NCBI RefSeq assembly: GCF_037392515.1
Contig: NC_090291.1
Coordinates: forward strand, 37,347,001 to 37,411,000
From: Haliotis asinina
Taxonomy: Eukaryota > Mollusca > Gastropoda > Lepetellida > Haliotidae
Direction: 5' to 3'
DNA length: 64,000 nt
In this document: positions 11,734 through 25,094 of the stretch, one piece after another
Layout of the letters: each line of letters begins with the position of its first letter
Position numbering within the stretch: the first letter of the stretch is position 1
The notes under the pieces: model-generated
The model's input: only the letters and a program-made list of their open reading frames with translations
Told to the model about the DNA's origin: nothing
Database searches by the model: none
Made by a program: the position numbers and the translations under genes

Positions 11734-12534
11734 TTTTTAACATTATTATTGTTATTATTAATTAATATTTCAAGTATTTGTTGCTGTTCATCCATCTGTA
11801 AGCACTGAGCGATGGAACAGATACTCCCAGACATGGTTTCCTACCTGAGCTTGATCAATGTTGCGCTTCTAGTCCCTGCATCATAGATGAGCCCTGTTGC
11901 ATTGTATCACACCATAACACTTACAACATCTCTCACGGAGCAGAAACTGACAACAAAGTGTTCCCCTGATAATTCAGTCAAACTGACGACTCACCTGATG
12001 GCTCCACAACCTACTGGTAACACATATATATCTGACAGTCTACACAGCAGCACAACATACAGTGTATCCCTACGAAGCCAAGGACCTTCTGTCGACTGTG
12101 TGTCACGCCAAACACCACAGCCTTGGTGTATTGAACAGCTACTATTGAGCTGTAACATGTGCAATTTAATTCAAGTGCAGCACGCTTACTCCACTTTTCA
12201 TACTGCTTTTTGCACTAGGGCTTGCCGTGGATATGATCCGTGACTACCGATCCGTGACGTGTGACCACTACGTACTTATCCTGGTCATGTCTCTTGTACC
12301 AGCCTTCAGCACTGATCGTGACATATGGCCAGGTGTGCATCAGATGAATTCCTCTCTGCACTAGAGCAGATTATAATTTCTGCTTCACCTAATTGTGTCT
12401 GTGTAAGTAGAGAACAGACTAAATTGAAAATTGTTTTGACACACTGGTGATCTGTAACTGAGGACATAAAGCACACTTGTTCATTAATGGCTACAAGTAA
12501 CATTTTGAATTCAACAACTAGAGACTCATGATGG
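11733..12534. other. gene-free stretch
   Basis: A 118-codon plus-strand frame begins at 11887 but shows no domain, motif or splice support. No repeat family recognised. Confidence 0.3.
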
Positions 12535-13790
12535 GTGGGGGTGGGGATATGACTGCTTTGTTCTAGGTGTGGGAGATACAAAAGTGTTGTGGGGGTGGGG
12601 ATATGATTGCTTTGTTCTACGTGTGGGAGATACAAAAGTGTTGTGGGGGTGGGGATATGACTGCTTTGTTCTAGGTGTGGGAGATACAAAAGTGTTGTTG
12701 GGGGTGGGGATATGACTGCTTTGTTCTATGTGTGGGAGATACAAAAGTGTTGTTGGGGGTGGGGATATGATTGCTTTGTTCTACGTGTGGGAGATACAAA
12801 AGTGTTGTTGGGGGTGAGGATATGACTGCTTTGTTCTAGGTGTGGGAGATACAAAAGTGTTGTGGGGGTGGGGATATGACTGCTTTGTTCTAGGTGTGGG
12901 AGATACAAAAGTGTTGTTGGGGGTGGGGATATGACTGCTTTGTTCTAGGTGTGGGAGATACAAAAGTGTTGTTGGGGGTGGGGATATGACTGCTTTGTTC
13001 TAGGTGTGGGAGATACAAAAGTGTTGTGGGGGGTGGGGATATGACTGCTTTGTTCTAGGTGTGGGAGATACAAAAGTGTTGTGGGGGTGGGGATATGACT
13101 GCTTTGTTCTAGGTGTGGGAGATACAAAAGTGTTGTGGGGGTGGGGATATGACTGCTTTGTTCTAGGTGTGGGAGATACAAAAGTGTTGTGGGGGTGGGG
13201 ATATGACTGCTTTGTTCTAGGTGTGGGAGATACAAAAGTGTTGTGGGGTGGGAATATGACTGCTTTGTTCTAGGTGTGGGAGATACAAAAATGTTGTGGG
13301 GTGGGGATATGACTGCTTTGTTCTAGGTGTGGGAGATACAAAAGTGTTGTGGGGGTGGGGATATGACTGCTTTGTTCTAGGTGTGGGAGATACAAAAGTG
13401 TTGTGGGGTGGGAATATGACTGCTTTGTTCTAGGTGTGGGAGATACAAAAATGTTGTGGGGTGGGAATATGACTGCTTTGTTCTAGGTGTGGGAGATACA
13501 AAAATGTTGTGGGGTGGGAATATGACTGCTTTGTTCTAGGTGTGGGAGATACAAAAATGTTGTGGGGTGGGGATATGACTGCTTTGTTCTAGGTGTGGGA
13601 GATACGTACAAAAGTGTTGTGGGGGTGGGGATATGACTGCCTTGTTCTAGGTGTGGGAGATACAAAAGTCTTGTTAGGGGTGGGAATATGACTGCTTTGT
13701 TCTAGGTGTGGGAGATACAAAAATGTTGTGGGGTGTGGTGTGGGTGGTAATATGATTGCTCTGTTCTAGGTGTGGGAGATACAAAAGTGT
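12535..13790 (+). repeat. G-rich minisatellite, about 23 copies of 51-57 bp
   Basis: Each unit holds GGGGATATGACTGCTTTG, TTCTAGGTGTGGGAGATAC and a variable G tract (GTTGTGGGG to GTTGTTGGGGGTGGGG). I counted 23 occurrences of GTGGGAGATAC. Copies differ mainly in G-tract length and a few point variants (TCTACGTG, AAAATGTTG), and neighbours share variants, which suggests local expansion. The plus strand could form G-quadruplexes. Frames through it are repeat artefacts. Confidence 0.95.
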
Positions 13791-14806
13791 TATTTGGGTA
13801 ATGGTTGATGTTGGAATATTATCAAGAATGTTCGGGTGTTCGCGACACAGAAAGGGTGGTGTGTGGAGGATGATTATTGCAGGTGGTTTGATCTATGAAT
13901 GCACTGATATACTTAACAAGGTGCCAAATGATTTAAAGCTCTTTTCACAAGTTTCAATTTAATATCAAGGTTTTGCCTTGAATGGAACATGAGCTTCAGT
14001 CTAAAATCAAGATTAAGCCTTGATAAGTTTACCCAGAAAAAATACCCCAAAACAATCGGCAAAACATTCATATTGAATTTGGATGAGAGAGTTATATTCC
14101 ATTAATTGCTAGATGTAATAAGATAGTCTTCAATCACCCCAAACTGTCAATTGTTCATACAGCAACATAGACAACGAGCTGTTCAATTCACTGTCTTCAG
14201 AGTACTATAGAGCAAGTGGACATTCCACCAGCTCACGACCTTGCAACAGGTGTCCCCACCATAGGCCCTCGTGTCTTTGTGAGGATTAAAGATTAAAAAA
14301 AGATATTTATTTTCATAGGTAACCCTTGACTCAAAATGCTTCACAGTACAATTCATCATAAAAAGAACCGGACCCATTGTGCTACCCCACAGGCCTCCTT
14401 TGTTGATTGCTACACTATCATCGCATGCTATCGATTAAAGCTTAAAGTAAACATTATCATGGATGATTGGCCTATTGACCACCATTCATGACACCTACCA
14501 ATTCTTTATTGTTAATTGTGCAAGTTGACTGAAAGATGATTTTGACCCTCAACTAATCAAACTAGTCACAAAAGGATGACAATAAGTCCACACAAAACGG
14601 AAGTGTGGTTCAAGCAAGCCATTTGATCGGTCAATGCCTGAATGCAAGGACCTTAAAACTAATCATTAAATTACGGGTACCCAGGACCCTCATGTTTGTG
14701 AGTTAGGGTAAATACTTGATCTTATCAAGGCCAGAATAATTGTGTTATAAAAACATTTTAAATCATCAATCGCAAAAAACAAACTTGACCTATATTTTCT
14801 TTTTGC
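13791..14806. other. gene-free stretch
   Basis: No recognisable exon or repeat family. Short frames only. Confidence 0.35.
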
Positions 14807-15271
14807 CTGGTGCTACAAGGTTATTACAAAGGTGCCTACCCTAAAAGTGCCCTATCAGTAATAAGTGATGGGAAACACAAGTTTTGTCAGTAATTTTCAT
14901 TTGCATAGCAGAATTATACTATCTTTACCGACCTTCTTTAACAACCAATCAGAAACATGCCTGGGTGTCATGAGGTAGTTAATTCATATATCGCAATTGC
15001 ACGATCTTTGCCAACAAGATTACCTCATGATGCACTCTAGAAATAATTGTTGCGCCTGATTACAGGAAGTGCAGTAACTTAAAAATGTTTCGAGGATCGT
15101 TGCAATTTGTTTTAGATTAAAAGTTAGACTTGTAAGTAATTCTTCACAGTAATTTTGAATTTTTGACACTCAGAAAACCGTAATGCCATAATTAGAAGGT
15201 AACAATTGTAATAATTATGATGAAAAAATCATAAGGGTAGGCACCTCTGTTATTACCCTAGGTGGCACCAG
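14807..15271. mobile_element. nonautonomous DNA element with ~38-bp inverted ends
   Basis: The left end (CTGGTGCTACAAGGTTATTA, continuing through GGTGCCTACCCT) matches the reverse complement of the right end (CTGGTGCCACCTAGGGTAAT, continuing through GGTGCCTACCCT) with a few mismatches. The 465-bp interior is AT-rich with no transposase frame, so it is a MITE. The target duplication is not clear. Confidence 0.7.
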
Positions 15272-15429
15272 ATGCAAGTAGGTTTGTTTTCACAAAATTG
15301 ATCTCTGCACACTGATTTTAAACCTAACTCTGCAACACCCAACTCATAGCATGTCGAAAGTGATAAATACACCAAAATTCGCCTTTGTTGACATAAAAGT
15401 AAAGCAGGCACATCTGACCTAAACCTAGA

Positions 15430-15748
15430 TTGTCTCACACACCCTGAACTACATTATTTTCCCCTCTGCATGGCCCTCCCTGCAATACTGAAACCCTTGA
15501 TGAGGCAAATTGAGATTATCCCAGATTCAGGAATCTCCCATCTCAATGGGACTCCTTTTCAGTTAAAATGGTTTATTTGTTAGTTATCAAAATCATAAAT
15601 ATTCAGAGACTAGGTGCTAGTCTATCACTCCTTAGACAAGGCCCTACCTGCAATGCTGAAGCCCTAAATGAAGCAAGTCTAGATTATCTCCCAACTCTGG
15701 GGCTCCTTTTTAATACACTTGTTACTATCAAAATCAGATATGTTCAGT
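15430..15748 (+). repeat. dispersed repeat, two tandem partial copies
   Basis: Two adjacent copies of the family seen at 3705-4058: 15430-15625 and 15640-15748. Both hold AATGAAGCAAG or a variant and end near TATTCAGAGACTAGG or TGTTCAGTGACTAATA. Confidence 0.6.
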
Positions 15749-16435
15749 GACTAATAAACGATCGTGTAACAAAGACCATAGAAAGGCTGCAAAGAACATC
15801 TTAATGCCCTTCAGCACAGAATCACTGACTGTCAACAGATTAAAGACATGGCCAGGAGTCTACATTCCTCTAAAGCTGACACCCTGCATGTTACCATTAC
15901 AGCAACAATACAGTGACTGGCTCGCAGTGCTGGGTATGTATGTGGAAAGGAAAAACGTGCTGGCCATAAATACCAAATGCACAGCCTGATGTTTCCATGG
16001 AAACAATGGTGCATTTACATGACAGGGATACAAAATGAAGAATAGCATTAATAATTTGACACCAACATATCTGTTTGTCATGTGAAAAATCTATTTTGGA
16101 CAATAACAGGGTCCTGACAAGTAACAATACAGTACATGCTTACAACTTTCTTAATCTTTGTTACATTTTCACCTCAAGGAAAAAAGATAATTTGTTTGAA
16201 TTTTAAATTTATTATACATGATTTACAAATGGACCTGAGTATATAATAATTAATGATATTATAGAAAACCAGTATAATAAACCATTAACAGAGTGTGGAA
16301 ACCAAAGCAGTACTTACTTCTGTTTATATAGTCATTCTTAATTAAAGGATATGAGAAAATGGAAATCTCAACAACTGTATTATATTGGTTTTAAAAAATT
16401 AGCATTATCTATTTTTATACAGTGCAAAGCCTTTT

Positions 16436-16600
16436 TTATTGTTGTTGTTGTTGTTGGCGGTGGTGGCGGTGCACAATCCAAAACATATTAGTATGACAGT
16501 GAACAGTCATGGACCAGATAATTCAGTGACTGATATTATAAGAAGTTTTTCAGGACTCTACAGTCAGCAAACCTGATCACCTACTCCTGACAGTTGCTTC
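16436..16600 (-). repeat. (GTT)n run and decayed 270-bp repeat
   Basis: A short GTTGTTGTTG run leads into a heavily diverged minus copy of the 270-bp family, recognised by GGACCAGATAATTCAGTGA and CAAACCTGATCACC. Confidence 0.45.
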
Positions 16601-16830
16601 TAACCCTGGAGCATTAGTTTGACATTTACTGCCAGAAATACGTTTTTTCTTTTTTTAATTTTAGAAACATCAAATTACAAATACATAAAACCAATAGGAA
16701 ATCTACAGCAATTCTTCTTTCAATGCCTCAATTTATGACTTCAAACACAGATGATCTTGATCTGCCCAGGCAGTCTAGACTTGAACAGGACTTCTTTCCT
16801 AATTTATTTTTTTTTTATCTGGATAACAGG

Positions 16831-17066
16831 CCAGTTGAAGCATGTATCATCATAACAAACAGCACAAGGCCCTTTGTTCACCAGAAGGAGAAGCAGGCAA
16901 GTTCATACTTCACAGATGGTGGCTATTTCTGTCTGGCATCAAGTCAGACCAGTTGAAGCATGTATCATCATAACAAACAGCACTATTCACCTTGTTGAGC
17001 AGACAGAGAACCAGGCTAGTCTATTACTGTTTTCATATCACAGGTGGTGTCTATTTCTGTAATGGC
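16831..17066 (+). repeat. 118-bp tandem duplication
   Basis: A segment beginning CCAGTTGAAGCATGTATCAT at 16831 starts again at 16949. The first ~35 bp are identical and later parts diverge. Noncoding. Confidence 0.75.
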
Positions 17067-17289
17067 AACCACAGTGTATACACAAAAGTGTGCAAGATCT
17101 ATTTTCAGTGTTGTTACACAACAGGAAACTTGGCATTGCAACACCGACTGTATTTTGACTCTCCTGACTGCTACAGACCACATAGCATCTTCGCTGTGCC
17201 AATCAAAGGCATCACCAATACCCACTACTGACACAAACAATTTTTAAGTCTTTCACAGTCATTCCTGATCAAAAGAGGTTTGTTTGGAG

Positions 17290-17490
17290 TTCAATATTGC
17301 AGTGAGCAATATTTTAGCTATATGACCAAGGTCTAAAACTAATTAAGACATATAATCAATAAATGATCATGAGCAGTTATCTATGCAATCAGATCCAACA
17401 ACAGCACCAGCCAAATCAGTAAGTCTGACCACCTGATACAGTTCAGTCATAACAAGCATGGCCAACTGAAGTTCTGTGTTGTAAGGGTGG
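17290..17490 (-). repeat. 270-bp SINE-like repeat, diverged
   Basis: Recognised by GCAATATTTTAGCTATATG, ATGAGCAGTTATCTATGCAA and AAGTCTGACCACCTGAT. Confidence 0.6.
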
Positions 17491-17774
17491 GATGCAATCA
17501 TGATTAATCACCAGCTGGCAATAGTTCCTGCATCCAGTACACTGAACCTTCTCTAGCTACCCCCACCATCAATCAACATTGTACGTGTGGAAGTCCCGGC
17601 AACAATTGATCTTCATGTTATTGTAATAGGCAGCTAAAGGAATTAGATGTCAGACTTGCCAATTCTTGCCAATTCTTGTCATTTCTTTGCAGAATTGGTA
17701 CTCAAAAATAATTCTACACTTGTTTATAACGAGAAACATGTCTATACTCTGAAGAGGTAACTAATGGGTTCAGG

Positions 17775-17942
17775 CGATCAGGATTGCTGACTTGGTTGAC
17801 ACATGTTACTGTAACCGGATTGCCTGGATAGATGCTCATGCTGTTGATCACTTAATTGTCTGGTCCAGACTTGATAATTTACAGACCACCGCCACATAGC
17901 TGGAATATTGCAGACTACAGCGTAAAACTAACTCTCTCACTA
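17775..17942 (+). repeat. 270-bp SINE-like repeat, partial
   Basis: Plus-oriented copy with GCTGACTTGGTTGACACATG, TTGTCTGGTCCAGACTTGAT and a degraded tail at 17930. Confidence 0.75.
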
Positions 17943-18214
17943 TTGCATCTGACCTTGAACCTTCTCCCTCCCCAGCATATATCAATATTGTACATCATAT
18001 GCAACAATGTAACTTGAATGATTAACATACAATGGGCAACAATAAATTTCTATGCATGGTATAACACAATAGCACACAGCAAATGAATATATGTCACAAC
18101 AGAAATTATTGATTTACATTTAGAAATTAGATCATCATGAAAACCGGAAACATTTATTGTTTGTGACAATACTTCAAAGTTACTTCTTGTCCATTCATCA
18201 GGTGAGTACAAAAT

Positions 18215-18290
18215 TGAATGAGTGAGATAGGTTTTACGTCGCTTTCAGCAATATTCCTGCAATATCACGACAGGAGACACCAGAATTTGA
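18215..18290 (-). repeat. tRNA-derived SINE, 3' fragment
   Basis: Only the tail and body remain (TTTTACGTCGCTTTCAGCAA, GACAGGAGACACCAGAATTT). Confidence 0.6.
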
Positions 18291-18924
18291 GTAGAACATA
18301 AACATTGTGAGTTAATATGTGTAAACAAATAACAAAGCTAAAAAAATGCAGGTGTTCATTTTAAAGCCTGCATGCATGTTCTGAAAATAGCAGGCTTACA
18401 AACTAAAACATGGTGTATACATATATATTCCCCCCAGGATGTATGTCAAGGTTAAGCTCCTACTTAAGCCTCTGCTGATGATGAATTATTGCCTAGGGTA
18501 CCAAGGTGATGAATGTTTAATAACATCATGGTTGCACATGCATTGATTTTGTCATCACAAACCCATACTGTCTTATCTGTTTTCATACAAACAAGATGAG
18601 AACTATCCAAATGTTGAAACAAGCTTTACATGACACTGACAGCTTATTTCATAATTACGTTTCTGTGGCAGAAAGTCACGAGTTAACTTGAAGTAATCTG
18701 AACAGGTCATGAACCTCCAAAATAGGGCACCAGGCTAGGATCTGATACCTGAGCCAGAGTAAAACACATGTTGCCAGCTGTTATCTTGTCTGGAGCCCTG
18801 GTTCTGTGTGGATCACATCTATGGCACCCTTATTGATAAGCCTGGGAAAACAATCTGATTTCCACATGTGCTCTGCTATTTCACCTGTGTTGTACGCAGC
18901 TTTGAGGATTTGCTTTCACTTAAG

Positions 18925-19365
18925 CTAGAGTGAGTGAGTGAGTGAGTGAGTGAGTGAGTGGGTGGGTGAGTGGGTTTGGTTTTACTCTGCACTCAGCAAT
19001 ATTCCAGGTATATGGCAGCAATTACTCAATTACTCATGACTACATCAAGTGAAAGGTGAAATTCTAGATGTCAGTTCTTTATTTAGAGTGAGTGAGTTGG
19101 CTTACCTTGCCCTGTGAAACCAGGGATAATCTACAACACATAGGCTCCCTGGTGAAACTAAATGTCTTGTGGAGCCCCGAATGCAAATTTAGAAGACCTT
19201 ACAAGAGTGAGTGAGGTTTTAGTATACCATTGCCTTAGCAATATACAAGCAATATCACAGCAGGAGACACCAGAAATGAACCTGACATGTTGTACCCGTG
19301 ATGGGAACTGAACCCGTGTTTTTGGCATGACGATCAAACACTTTAACCACTGGACTCCATCATTG
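18925..19365 (-). repeat. cluster of three SINE-type insertions
   Basis: From left: a (TGAG)n run with the tail of a 270-bp repeat (18930-19030), a third-family copy (19083-19210, paired with 4715-4800), and a minus tRNA-derived SINE (19203-19365, reversed B box GGGAACTGAACCCGTG). They abut through shared TGAG runs, as if tails serve as landing sites. Confidence 0.65.
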
Positions 19366-19560
19366 CCCTTCTTTCCTTTGAGGAAAACTGCACTTTAGTG
19401 TATTTTCTTATTCCTTTATCATTTCATATTCCTGAAAAAGGAGTAAGAATATACTCTAAAAGTCATGTTCACTGAAGCAGTAAGAATATACTCATGACCA
19501 CACAATCCAAAAAGTCTTTCCAGGGAGAAGCATTGGTTGCTGAAGGCCAATTCCGACCCG

Positions 19561-19669
19561 GGGCCGAGAAGTTCTCTTTGCGCTAAGATAGTCAAAAGTG
19601 TCATCCATACATTAACATTAACTTACGACTATCTTAGCACTAATAGAGCTTCAAAAATCATAGCCCAGA
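19561..19669. mobile_element. small foldback MITE inside a SINE relic
   Basis: Left and right arms are inverted matches around GCGCTAAGATAGTC and GACTATCTTAGCAC. On both sides lie pieces of the 270-bp repeat (TGGTTGCTGAAGGCC left, CAGATCTTCACC right), so the element probably landed in that repeat. A related element lies at 34671-34767. Confidence 0.5.
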
Positions 19670-21188
19670 TCTTCACCGCCAGGTTGAATTCATATGTGGA
19701 TAAAGGTGGCCACACTTTCTTTATAATAAAAGACAATATATTACTTGCTTACATCTACGTTGAGTACATGCCTACATCAGGCTATAATCTACCACGCACA
19801 GCACTGTTACTCAATAATCAATACATTGTTTCACAAATTGCATATATTAGCTGCACATGACATGATCACATACAATAAGTCATCATCATTTTCCTGATAT
19901 AATCATTATTTTACAAAACCTCCGGACTACACAATAGTTACAGTATCAAAACAGATAAAAGTAGTTTTTCTACAGTGATGCTTATTGGACCTGTAGTGGT
20001 TCAAGTCACAAACCGATGAATCTGCACAATCCTAATTCTGCACATACACAAAAAACCTTCCCATTTCAATCATTTGTCTCGTTATAACACAGCAATGATG
20101 ACATTTTGATTATAGAAGCAGTTAAACGAGTAATAAATTTTATATACCACCAAACAGTGATGAAACTGGCTCAGCCTGCTGTCAAAGCAGCAGGCTGGCA
20201 GGGAAGGAGTCTCAGCCCTGAGAGGGGTAGGGTCTAGAGGTGAGATGGGAGAGGGAGCAAGGGGTAGGGAAGGTGAGGGGATAGAGGAACAGGGAGGAGA
20301 AGAGATATGTGTGGGTACTGGTAGCATCCAAGCCGTCATGCATGTACAAGTCAGATATGCTTAATCAATTATCAAGTCCAATGTAAGTCTTCTGTTTGAG
20401 AAAATTAGAAATATTTATGAGGTACTTGCTGAATTGTGGATGAAAAACACATTATGATAATGCAGATCTCATAGACTAAGAACAAGTTTCTGAAATGAAC
20501 ATATTTTCAGCAAAAAACAAATATAATGAAAAGAAGACCTGAAATTTTTGTCATTTTCAGGAGCTGTGGAAATCCTCGATCTCATTGCACAAGAGACATC
20601 CTTTTCATGACAACCCCTGAACGCAACACACTAACTTGAACACACAAAAATGAACAGACAAAAATATACATAAAATACACAAACATGCATTACATACATC
20701 ACATTCAGAAAACACAATTTAAAAGCAAAAATCTTTACAGGAGTCTACCATACTACTAACCAAAATGCTTATGAAAAAAAATCCACAAAAAAGAATTACT
20801 ACAATTTCTGTCCTATCCTAAACATACTTAAAATATACATCACGTCATCATAATACACCACGCATAATATGTCCTCACTGGCTATCCTAGAAGTCCACAC
20901 TAGTACATTCCACCTGTGATATAAACACTCGTAAACACCAAGCGCTAAAGGAATTACTGCCTCCCACAACAGGATTCTGCCATCACCTCACATCCTGGTG
21001 CGTCACACACCAGCACACCATGCATCTTGTGACAGTCGGCAACATATAATTGTATGACTGTAGCCAGTAGGTCATAGCCTCCCTGAAATAGTGTCGAGCA
21101 GATGTCCATATAACTAAGGTATGATGTCACACAATCAGTTGGTTCATTAGATGCGCACCAGCGAATATACACTGGGGTCATGATACAA
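19670..21188. other. gene-free stretch
   Basis: AT-rich with a purine-rich patch near 20200-20310 (repeated GGGAGAGGG-like blocks). No exon recognised. Confidence 0.35.
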
Positions 21189-21430
21189 CATGTATACCAT
21201 TACTGATTCAATATGTATACCAATACTGTGATACGATATATTTACCAATACTGTGATTCCATGTATATACCAGTACTGTTTCAATACAAATACCAATATT
21301 CACAGTGATACAATATGTAAACCAGTACGGTGATACGAAACACATACCAATGCTGTCATACAATATGTATACCAATACTGTGATACGATATGCATATCAG
21401 TACTGTAATAGGATACATATACCAATACTG
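21189..21430 (+). repeat. degenerate ~25-bp tandem array, about 10 copies
   Basis: Units approximate ATGTATACCAATACTGTGAT followed by a short variable piece. Spacing varies from 23 to 29 bp and many copies carry substitutions, so the array is old. Confidence 0.8.
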
Positions 21431-22966
21431 ATATTTTACAATTAAGAAAAAGTTATATCAATCTTCAAAACATTTTAGTAAAATAATTCAGAGTTAAGGC
21501 CTATTCCTCAGAAAATCCCCAGGATGCAGGCAATTTTGTAGAATGTCCCAGGGATTTCCTGAAGATTATTGCCTGCCAAACTGCCCGTAGAGGTTTATTT
21601 AGTACAAGAAGAACCTGGCGAGACAACAGTGACATCACTAGAAGTTTATAAGGAGCTCTTTTGGGATGCACAGGTCCACAGGAAATCAAGCATCAGGGGA
21701 ACTTGGAACAGATTCTGTACTAGTATCCATATAGAGTGGCAAGCATCAGAGCTACTCAAGGGACCAATTCAGCATCAGCATTTACAAAGGAAAACATGCA
21801 TCACAGGGATTTGGGTAACATTCTGTCCCAGTGTCCATACAGGATGACATGCAATAGAGGAGACTAACACTTTAGTCTACAAATATATACATGTATAATT
21901 TTGACAGAAACAAATAAGGCCTTCCAAGGTGAAAAGGAATCCCAGCGAGATGGGAAATTCAGAACCTGAGGAGATCTTGACTTGCTTTATTTAGAGCTTT
22001 AGGATGCACAAAGGGTTGGCAGGAGGGAGAATAGCATGGTTCTGAGGCTGTGAGACAGACTAGCATCAAAGGAACTTGGGCCTTATTCCTCCACAGTGTT
22101 CGAACAGGAAGAGAGGAAATGGCAAGGAAGAGTGGTACCCGAGACATTTTCTGCATATACATTCAATCAGGAAGACAAGGAAGTTCATAAGTTTTACAGA
22201 TAACAGACCTGTTCTACAGCTTATACAGTCATCCCTCGACATAACGTGGGTTTGGGGGTCCAAGGTTGACTCCCCCATTATTAGACATCCACATTATCGT
22301 ACCTATTACATAATGTGGAACAAAGGCCAAGCAAAATCGTATATTCCAAGGACAAAACAAAACTGCCATTTCGGTTACTGTGCCCAATCAAAATTATGTC
22401 ATACAGTTGAAGGTGGAAATAAACAAGCTTTGAAAATGAAAACATATATGTACATGAAACTTGTAATAAAAAATCACTAGACACGATAATTTAATTGTTG
22501 TTCCTGTTGGGCTACCTATTATTCAACTAAGCCGGATATAGCGATCAGCGATGTTTTGGTCCAATGTACCGGTGATTTAGGTAAAAACGACCCGATAATA
22601 CTACATCAAAGAATTTCTATTCCATTATCAGAATATTTTATATATTAAGCAGTTATTGTAACATACATACGATATGTTAATATATAATGCCTGTTTTCTG
22701 CAAACATATTTAACATAACATTGTAAGTACCCGTCGTAACTCGACTGATGGCATGTCTTGTCTTTCATAAGTTACTACTACGATGTTGGTATGATTATTA
22801 TTGAGAAAGCCCTGCATGTTTACACCCTCTGAAACACAGTGGATATGTACCATAAACATCATAGTGCTACGACTATCTAAGCCACTGTTGGAGAATGGGA
22901 GATACAATCATTGTTGCACTTAGATCGCTTTGTGCAGGCGCGCCCTGACTGCTTCGCATTAGAAGG
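21431..22966. other. gene-free stretch with diffuse repeats
   Basis: Loose ~55-bp repeats at about 21680-22130 (GGAACTTGGAACAG-like, GTGTCCATACAGG-like). At 22229 CAGTCATCCCTCGACATAAC resembles the end of a pogo/Tigger-type element, but I could not find a matching inverted end. No exon recognised. Confidence 0.3.
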
Positions 22967-23135
22967 GCAGTGTGGTAGCATTGTTAAAGCATTCACTCAT
23001 TTCATCAAAGATGTGGGTTCGAGTCCAAACATGGTTACAATGTGAGAATCCCATGTCCGGTGTCCATGGCTGTAATACTGCAGGAAAATATTTCTGAAAA
23101 CGTTGTAAAACTAAACTCACTCAATCACATTTGAA
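22967..23135 (+). repeat. tRNA-derived SINE, diverged
   Basis: Plus-oriented: a degraded A-box region, a B-box-like GGTTCGAGTCC, and the tail GTAAAACTAAACTCACTCAA. Confidence 0.75.
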
Positions 23136-25094
23136 GACAGCCCCTTCACAAACAGCACAGACGTTTTGCTACCCAATTATATGAAACTGTATCCAGACTC
23201 TCATCTGAGGAATCAATTTGGTTCTACATCGGAAGCATGTGTTAATTACGTGAGTCTGTCACCATCATCTAACATCACAGAACCACTGCCTTGTGGTTTC
23301 AATCAGGTCAAAAACAGCAGAGTGGATCAATTTCCCAGTAGGACGTCTGCCAACCATGTGTGTATGGTGCTATGTGAAAACAACAACTCTGCCAAATCAT
23401 TTACCCAGACTAGACTCATAGAATGCTGAGTAAGAATATATTGTCTAGTACTTTACAAATGTGAATGTGTTTCTAAACAGACATGACTAACATTTACACA
23501 TAAAGTGTCAAATATCACTGCATTTCACTTACTGATTAGAGGGTCAGAGTGTCAGATTGGATCATTTCATAGGACATTGTAAACCAAAGTCACCATGCTT
23601 TTTAATCTGATTGTTGAAAAACACGATTGAACGGTATTCAATTCCTGGAAAATTGCAAGACTATTCACTGCGTATTGACACATACAAATATCGCACACAA
23701 TTTGTATTGTTGTGTCATCAGCAATTACGACGTCATTCAAATAATACTGTGAAGTAAAGTTAGAATGACAGTCACAAATGAAGTTCCAGGTGCTACCATG
23801 AGAACCAGCTGAAACGGCCAGCTGAGGACACTTTACTGCTGTATCTGTGTTTGATGTCAATGAGTGCACATAGTATAATCCACGTGGGCCTTTTGGTTTA
23901 CTTTTGTGTTTACAATGTCAATAAACATCATGTGTTGGCCAATTCATAATACCACAAGTCTTAGGTTCAAAACCCAAACTGCAAACAATAGGTGTGATCA
24001 ATCACCATGGTAACCAAACTGGAAAAACGCACTGAAAGCAATCACTGAGCATACCCAAAAAAACTATAATAGTACAGACCAAAGACAGCGTTTACCCACC
24101 TCAGTCTAGCAGTAAGTCCAAGGCTAACATCTTGCAGCTAAATACATTCTTCCAGTCATATTCAAACGAAGTTCTACGGATCTTCTCTCAGGATGTACCG
24201 CCTAACAGCAACTGTTTCAAATTACTCCCAGGATATCAGATTGAAGTCATCCCCAAGCCCTATCAGTGGACACCGTCAGCACTCTCAAAGAGAGAACCTC
24301 AACAGGTGGCCAACCACTGAAATGCAATTCCCTTCCAGTTGCATTCTTGCAGTGCAGCAGTTGCCAGCCACCATGAGGGATCCTGTTTCCCTGCTGACTG
24401 CTTCAGATGAAGGGAATACCACATCTAGCTTCACCACACTTCCAAGACAAATGTATATATAGAACCCTGTTTTTCTGGATTCTTGTAAGATTCCTAGCCA
24501 TCTAAAAGGCTGAAAATGACAGGAACTGACTAAACATAAATAAAAGTTTCTGTTAAGTGATTATGGCTGAACATGTCTACAGGTAAGTATAAATTTAACA
24601 TTGTCATATTTCATAAAATAATACTGCAAATAGATAAGAAATAGTGACAAGAACATTTTACATCTTACCCCTTGCTTTGGCTGTCTTACCTCTGCAAATG
24701 TGTGTTCTTCTCTTTGGAGCAATCAGACTTTATCTAGGTTGAAATTTAAAGGACAGTTTCCAGAAGCCAAATATTTGGCATTAAACAATTTCATCATGTT
24801 CTCTTGAAATTTACTGAGTGAAAACTTTCGCAAAAGAAACTGAAATATTAAAGTAATACCTGGCAAAGGCTCCAGCTTCCATTAATTAAAATGCATGAAA
24901 GGAAATACAACACTGTAGAACAACCAGCACATCTCTTTCCCATCATTTTATACAAAACTGGATCTGAAAATCTATACGAGTTACTGGAACACATGCTCAA
25001 TAGGTGATAATGTATTGGTTTAAACTTATGCAATGACAATATAGTTTGAATTATGTGTAAATATTGTGAGTTAGTGAGTGAGCATGGCTTTACT
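23136..25094. other. gene-free stretch
   Basis: No exon, RNA gene or element recognised. Frames at 23166, 24132 and 24193 overlap in different phases with no motif. Confidence 0.35.

Noticed and set aside
11539-11808. Overlapping open frames rich in His, Met and Asp
   Set aside because: They are translations of the trinucleotide microsatellite at 11593-11732 on both strands.
12306-13665. Series of repetitive open frames on both strands
   Set aside because: All are read-through of the 51-57-bp minisatellite; units of mixed length break any single frame.
22229-22570. Complete pogo/Tigger-type MITE
   Set aside because: Only one end resembles the family (CAGTCATCCCTCGACATAAC); no matching inverted end was found within about 400 bp.
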